DNA of 20,085 nt from Fragilaria crotonensis (lineage: Eukaryota > Bacillariophyta > Fragilariophyceae > Fragilariales > Fragilariaceae): positions 1-20,085 of the forward strand of contig JAKSYS010000833.1 of assembly GCA_022925895.1 (NCBI GenBank). Direction: 5' to 3'. A program made the position numbers and the translations under genes. Shown here piece after piece: positions 17,837 to 20,085 of the stretch; the stretch's first letter is position 1; every line of letters starts with the position of its first letter. The notes below the pieces were generated by a model that saw only the letters and a program-made list of their open reading frames with translations, was not told the DNA's origin and did no database searches.

Positions 17837-20008
17837 CTATTTTCCCTTGTTTCCACCCTTCTTGGACATGTTGGGGTTCTTTGACATTCTAAACTTCGAT
17901 GGCGTCACTTCGAGCAACTCATCGGCAGCAATGTATTCGACACACGCATCGAGCGACATCTCGATGGGAGTCACGAGTCCGGTGGTAATACCCTTGGTAG
18001 CAGATCGCATATTGGTAAGCTGCTTCAACTTGCAGATATTAACCTCCAAATCACCTGGACGTTGGTGAATACCAACAATCATGCCCTTGTAAACTTCGTC
18101 ACCAGGAGACGCCATCATCTTACCGCGATCCTGGGCTCCCTCGAGTCCAAAGGTAGTCACGACACCATCCGAAAATGCAAGGAGAGATCCCTTCTCACGG
18201 CCTTGAATTTCACCCGGGATTCTTGGTCGGTACGAGTCAAAGACACTGTCGACAATGGCAGTACCACGAGTCGCACTCAAGAGAGCCGATCGGAGTCCGA
18301 GCATACCACGAGTAGGAACAAGGTACTTGACAATGCTCATACCTTCGCCCTCCTCGAGGCCCATATCTTGAAGCTCTCCCTTGCGTTGATTGAGGAGATC
18401 GACAACTCCTCCGACGTACTCTTCTGGAACGCGAACTTCGAGAGATTCATACGGTTCTTCTTGCTTTCCCGTTTCTTCGTTATCCTTGTAAATGACAGTG
18501 GGTGGTCCGACCTCAAGCTCAAATCCTTCACGGCGCATCGTCTCAATGAGGACAGTCAAATGAAGCTGACCACGTCCAGAGACTTCGTATCGGTCCGCCG
18601 AATCCGTTTCGGCGACAGTGAGTGCCACATTGCGGTCCAGTTCTTTGAAAAGACGGTCACGAATCATTCGACTCGTGAGGAATTTTCCTTCCCTGCCGGC
18701 CAACGGAGACTTGTTAACTCCAATGGTCATGCGCACTGTAGGTTGTTCGACAAAGATGGGTGGGAGTGGTTCCGCAGCGTTGGCCCCGCCTTGTTCGTTG
18801 GTCACGAGCGTATCTCCAATCTCGACACCGTCGATCCCGGCAAACATGATAATCTCACCGGCGGTCGCTTCCGTGACTTCCTTGTGACCCAAATTGTCAA
18901 AGACAAAGAGATTTCCAACCTTTCCAGTTCTCTTGGATTTGTCGGGATGAACCAAGGCTACTGGTTGACCGGCCCTGACAGAACCATTGGTGATTCTGGC
19001 GATCCCCATCTTTCCCTTGAATGGATCAAAGTCGATGTTGGAGACAAGAGCTTGGAGAGCATCAGGTTCTGGCCTCTCGACCATAGGCGCATTGATTCCC
19101 TCAATGACGGCATCAAAGAGTGGACCAAGATCATCCTCCAAATTCTTGGGATCTGTTCCTGCCTTTCCTTGAATACCAGACGCATAAACAACGCGGAAAT
19201 CTGTTTGTTCATCGGACGCGCCCAATTCGCAAAACAAGTCAAAGACCTTGTCGACAACGTACTCTGGTCGCGCGGCAGGGCGATCAATCTTGTTGACAAC
19301 CACCAACGCCTTCATGCCCTTTTGAAGGGCCTTGTCCAAGACGAATCGAGTCTGAGGCTTTGGACCTTCGACCGAGTCGACAACCAAGAGGACCCCATCA
19401 CACATGTTGAGTACACGTTCGACTTCACCACTATTTGACACGAGAAAAGAATGTGACAGGTCAGTACATGCAGTCCTAACATTTCCATCATGGTCTCCAT
19501 GTTGAATCGACACCAGCACATCATCTTACGCACCCAAAATCCGCGTGACCTGGTGTGTCCATGATATTGATTTTGATTCCGTTTCTCATGACAGCAAGAT
19601 TCTTGGCCAGAATGGTAATGCCGCGTTCGCGCTCTTGATCGCCACTGTCCATGACACACACACCGGCTTCGTCAGCCTGAGTGTCATCGCGAAAGACTCC
19701 GGATTGACGAATGAGGGCATCCACCAATGTGGTTTTGCCGTGATCGACGTGGGCAATCACTGCAATGTTTCTAATAAAGGCAGTGAACGGTGAGTCATAT
19801 GAGTAGCGATACCACAGAAGCGAACAGTTAAGTAGAGAGACACGTACCTGATTGCAAGGCCAGTCGAGACTGGTGCTTCCTTCAGGATGTCGGCCATAGC
19901 GAGGTTCGTGGTCGACGTCCGTTGTTGATTCACGAAAAAGGCAGGAGTCGCGGTAAACGAGTTCGCAGCGCTTGCCAGAATGGCAAGAAGGGCGGCGAGA
20001 CGGAGCAT
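17837..20008 (-). CDS. typA: TypA/BipA ribosome-associated GTPase, predicted plastid-targeted (3 exons)
   Basis: TypA/BipA is a translational GTPase of the EF-G family that binds 70S ribosomes and supports growth under stress. Exons 20008-19848, 19770-19534 and 19430-17837 join to exactly 663 residues. Residues 1-17 ([17 protein letters not shown]) form a signal peptide followed by Phe18 in FTATPAFF, the aromatic +1 residue required for import into complex red plastids, then a Ser/Thr/Gln-rich transit-like region. The G domain has AHVDHGKTT (60-68), [27 protein letters not shown] and [10 protein letters not shown]. The C-terminal part has [12 protein letters not shown] and [11 protein letters not shown], typical TypA domains, and ends in a Lys/Gly-rich tail. 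Expected site is the plastid stroma. Gene origin is endosymbiotic/bacterial, introns are eukaryotic. Confidence 0.95.
19431..19533 (-). other. Spliceosomal intron 2 of typA (103 nt)
   Basis: Donor GTGCGTAAG after GATTTTGG and acceptor AAATAG before TGGTGAAG rebuild the conserved ADFGGEVERV of TypA. Confidence 0.92.
19771..19847 (-). other. Spliceosomal intron 1 of typA (77 nt)
   Basis: Donor GTACGTG after GCAATCAG and acceptor TTTATTAG before AAACATT join the plastid presequence to [13 protein letters not shown]. The intron lies exactly between the targeting region and the bacterial-type protein, a common arrangement for acquired presequences. Confidence 0.92.
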
Positions 20009-20085
20009 GGCGAGATGTGTATATTTAGTGATGGTGCACTAATTTCAAAGTAACGGTACTATTCAACAAAGGAGTAGTACAACAA

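Noticed and set aside
18062-19438. 458-codon open frame on the plus strand opposite typA
   Set aside because: It lies entirely antisense to the highly conserved third exon of TypA, has no recognised domain, and long antisense frames are common opposite strongly codon-biased genes.

Overview
This is a piece of a compact eukaryotic nuclear genome, most likely a diatom or another photosynthetic stramenopile with a red-derived plastid. The best evidence is the TypA/BipA gene at the right end. It is a bacterial-type GTPase, but it has two spliceosomal introns (77 and 103 nt) and an N-terminus made of a signal peptide that ends at an Ala-Asn-Ser/Phe junction, the form used to target proteins to complex plastids. 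BUD13, SEC63 and a cytosolic seryl-tRNA synthetase confirm a eukaryotic nucleus. The three well-supported introns are 77-103 nt with GT-AG ends.

Layout, left to right: a GH36-type alpha-galactosidase (+, left edge uncertain); BUD13 splicing factor (-); an RDD-family membrane protein with seven 9-residue repeats (+); a type II membrane glycosyltransferase (-); a 1.7 kb stretch without a confident gene; a DEAD-box RNA helicase (-); an acidic/basic hypothetical protein split by one in-frame TGA (+); seryl-tRNA synthetase (-); SEC63 (+); plastid TypA (-). Strands nearly alternate, so most neighbours are convergent with very short gaps (one pair overlaps by 6 nt at the stop codons) or divergent from shared promoter regions of about 440-530 bp.

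The genes do not form one pathway. Several serve gene expression and protein biogenesis: splicing (BUD13), RNA remodelling (helicase), tRNA charging (SerRS), ER translocation (SEC63) and plastid translation (TypA). Three divergent promoter regions share a GTAC-rich signature, and the 7-mer CTGGTAC or its complement occurs seven times across them.

The main caution is reading-frame integrity. BUD13 needs two frame changes and the glycosyltransferase and helicase need one each to recover conserved proteins; the hypothetical gene has one in-frame stop. Three of the four frame changes lie at homopolymer runs, so assembly error is the leading explanation. The two minus-one sites also match the X_XXY_YYZ slippery pattern, so they deserve checking. 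I did not find an obvious new multi-gene system. The most interesting leads are the shared promoter motif, the interrupted hypothetical gene and the bacterial-looking RDD protein.
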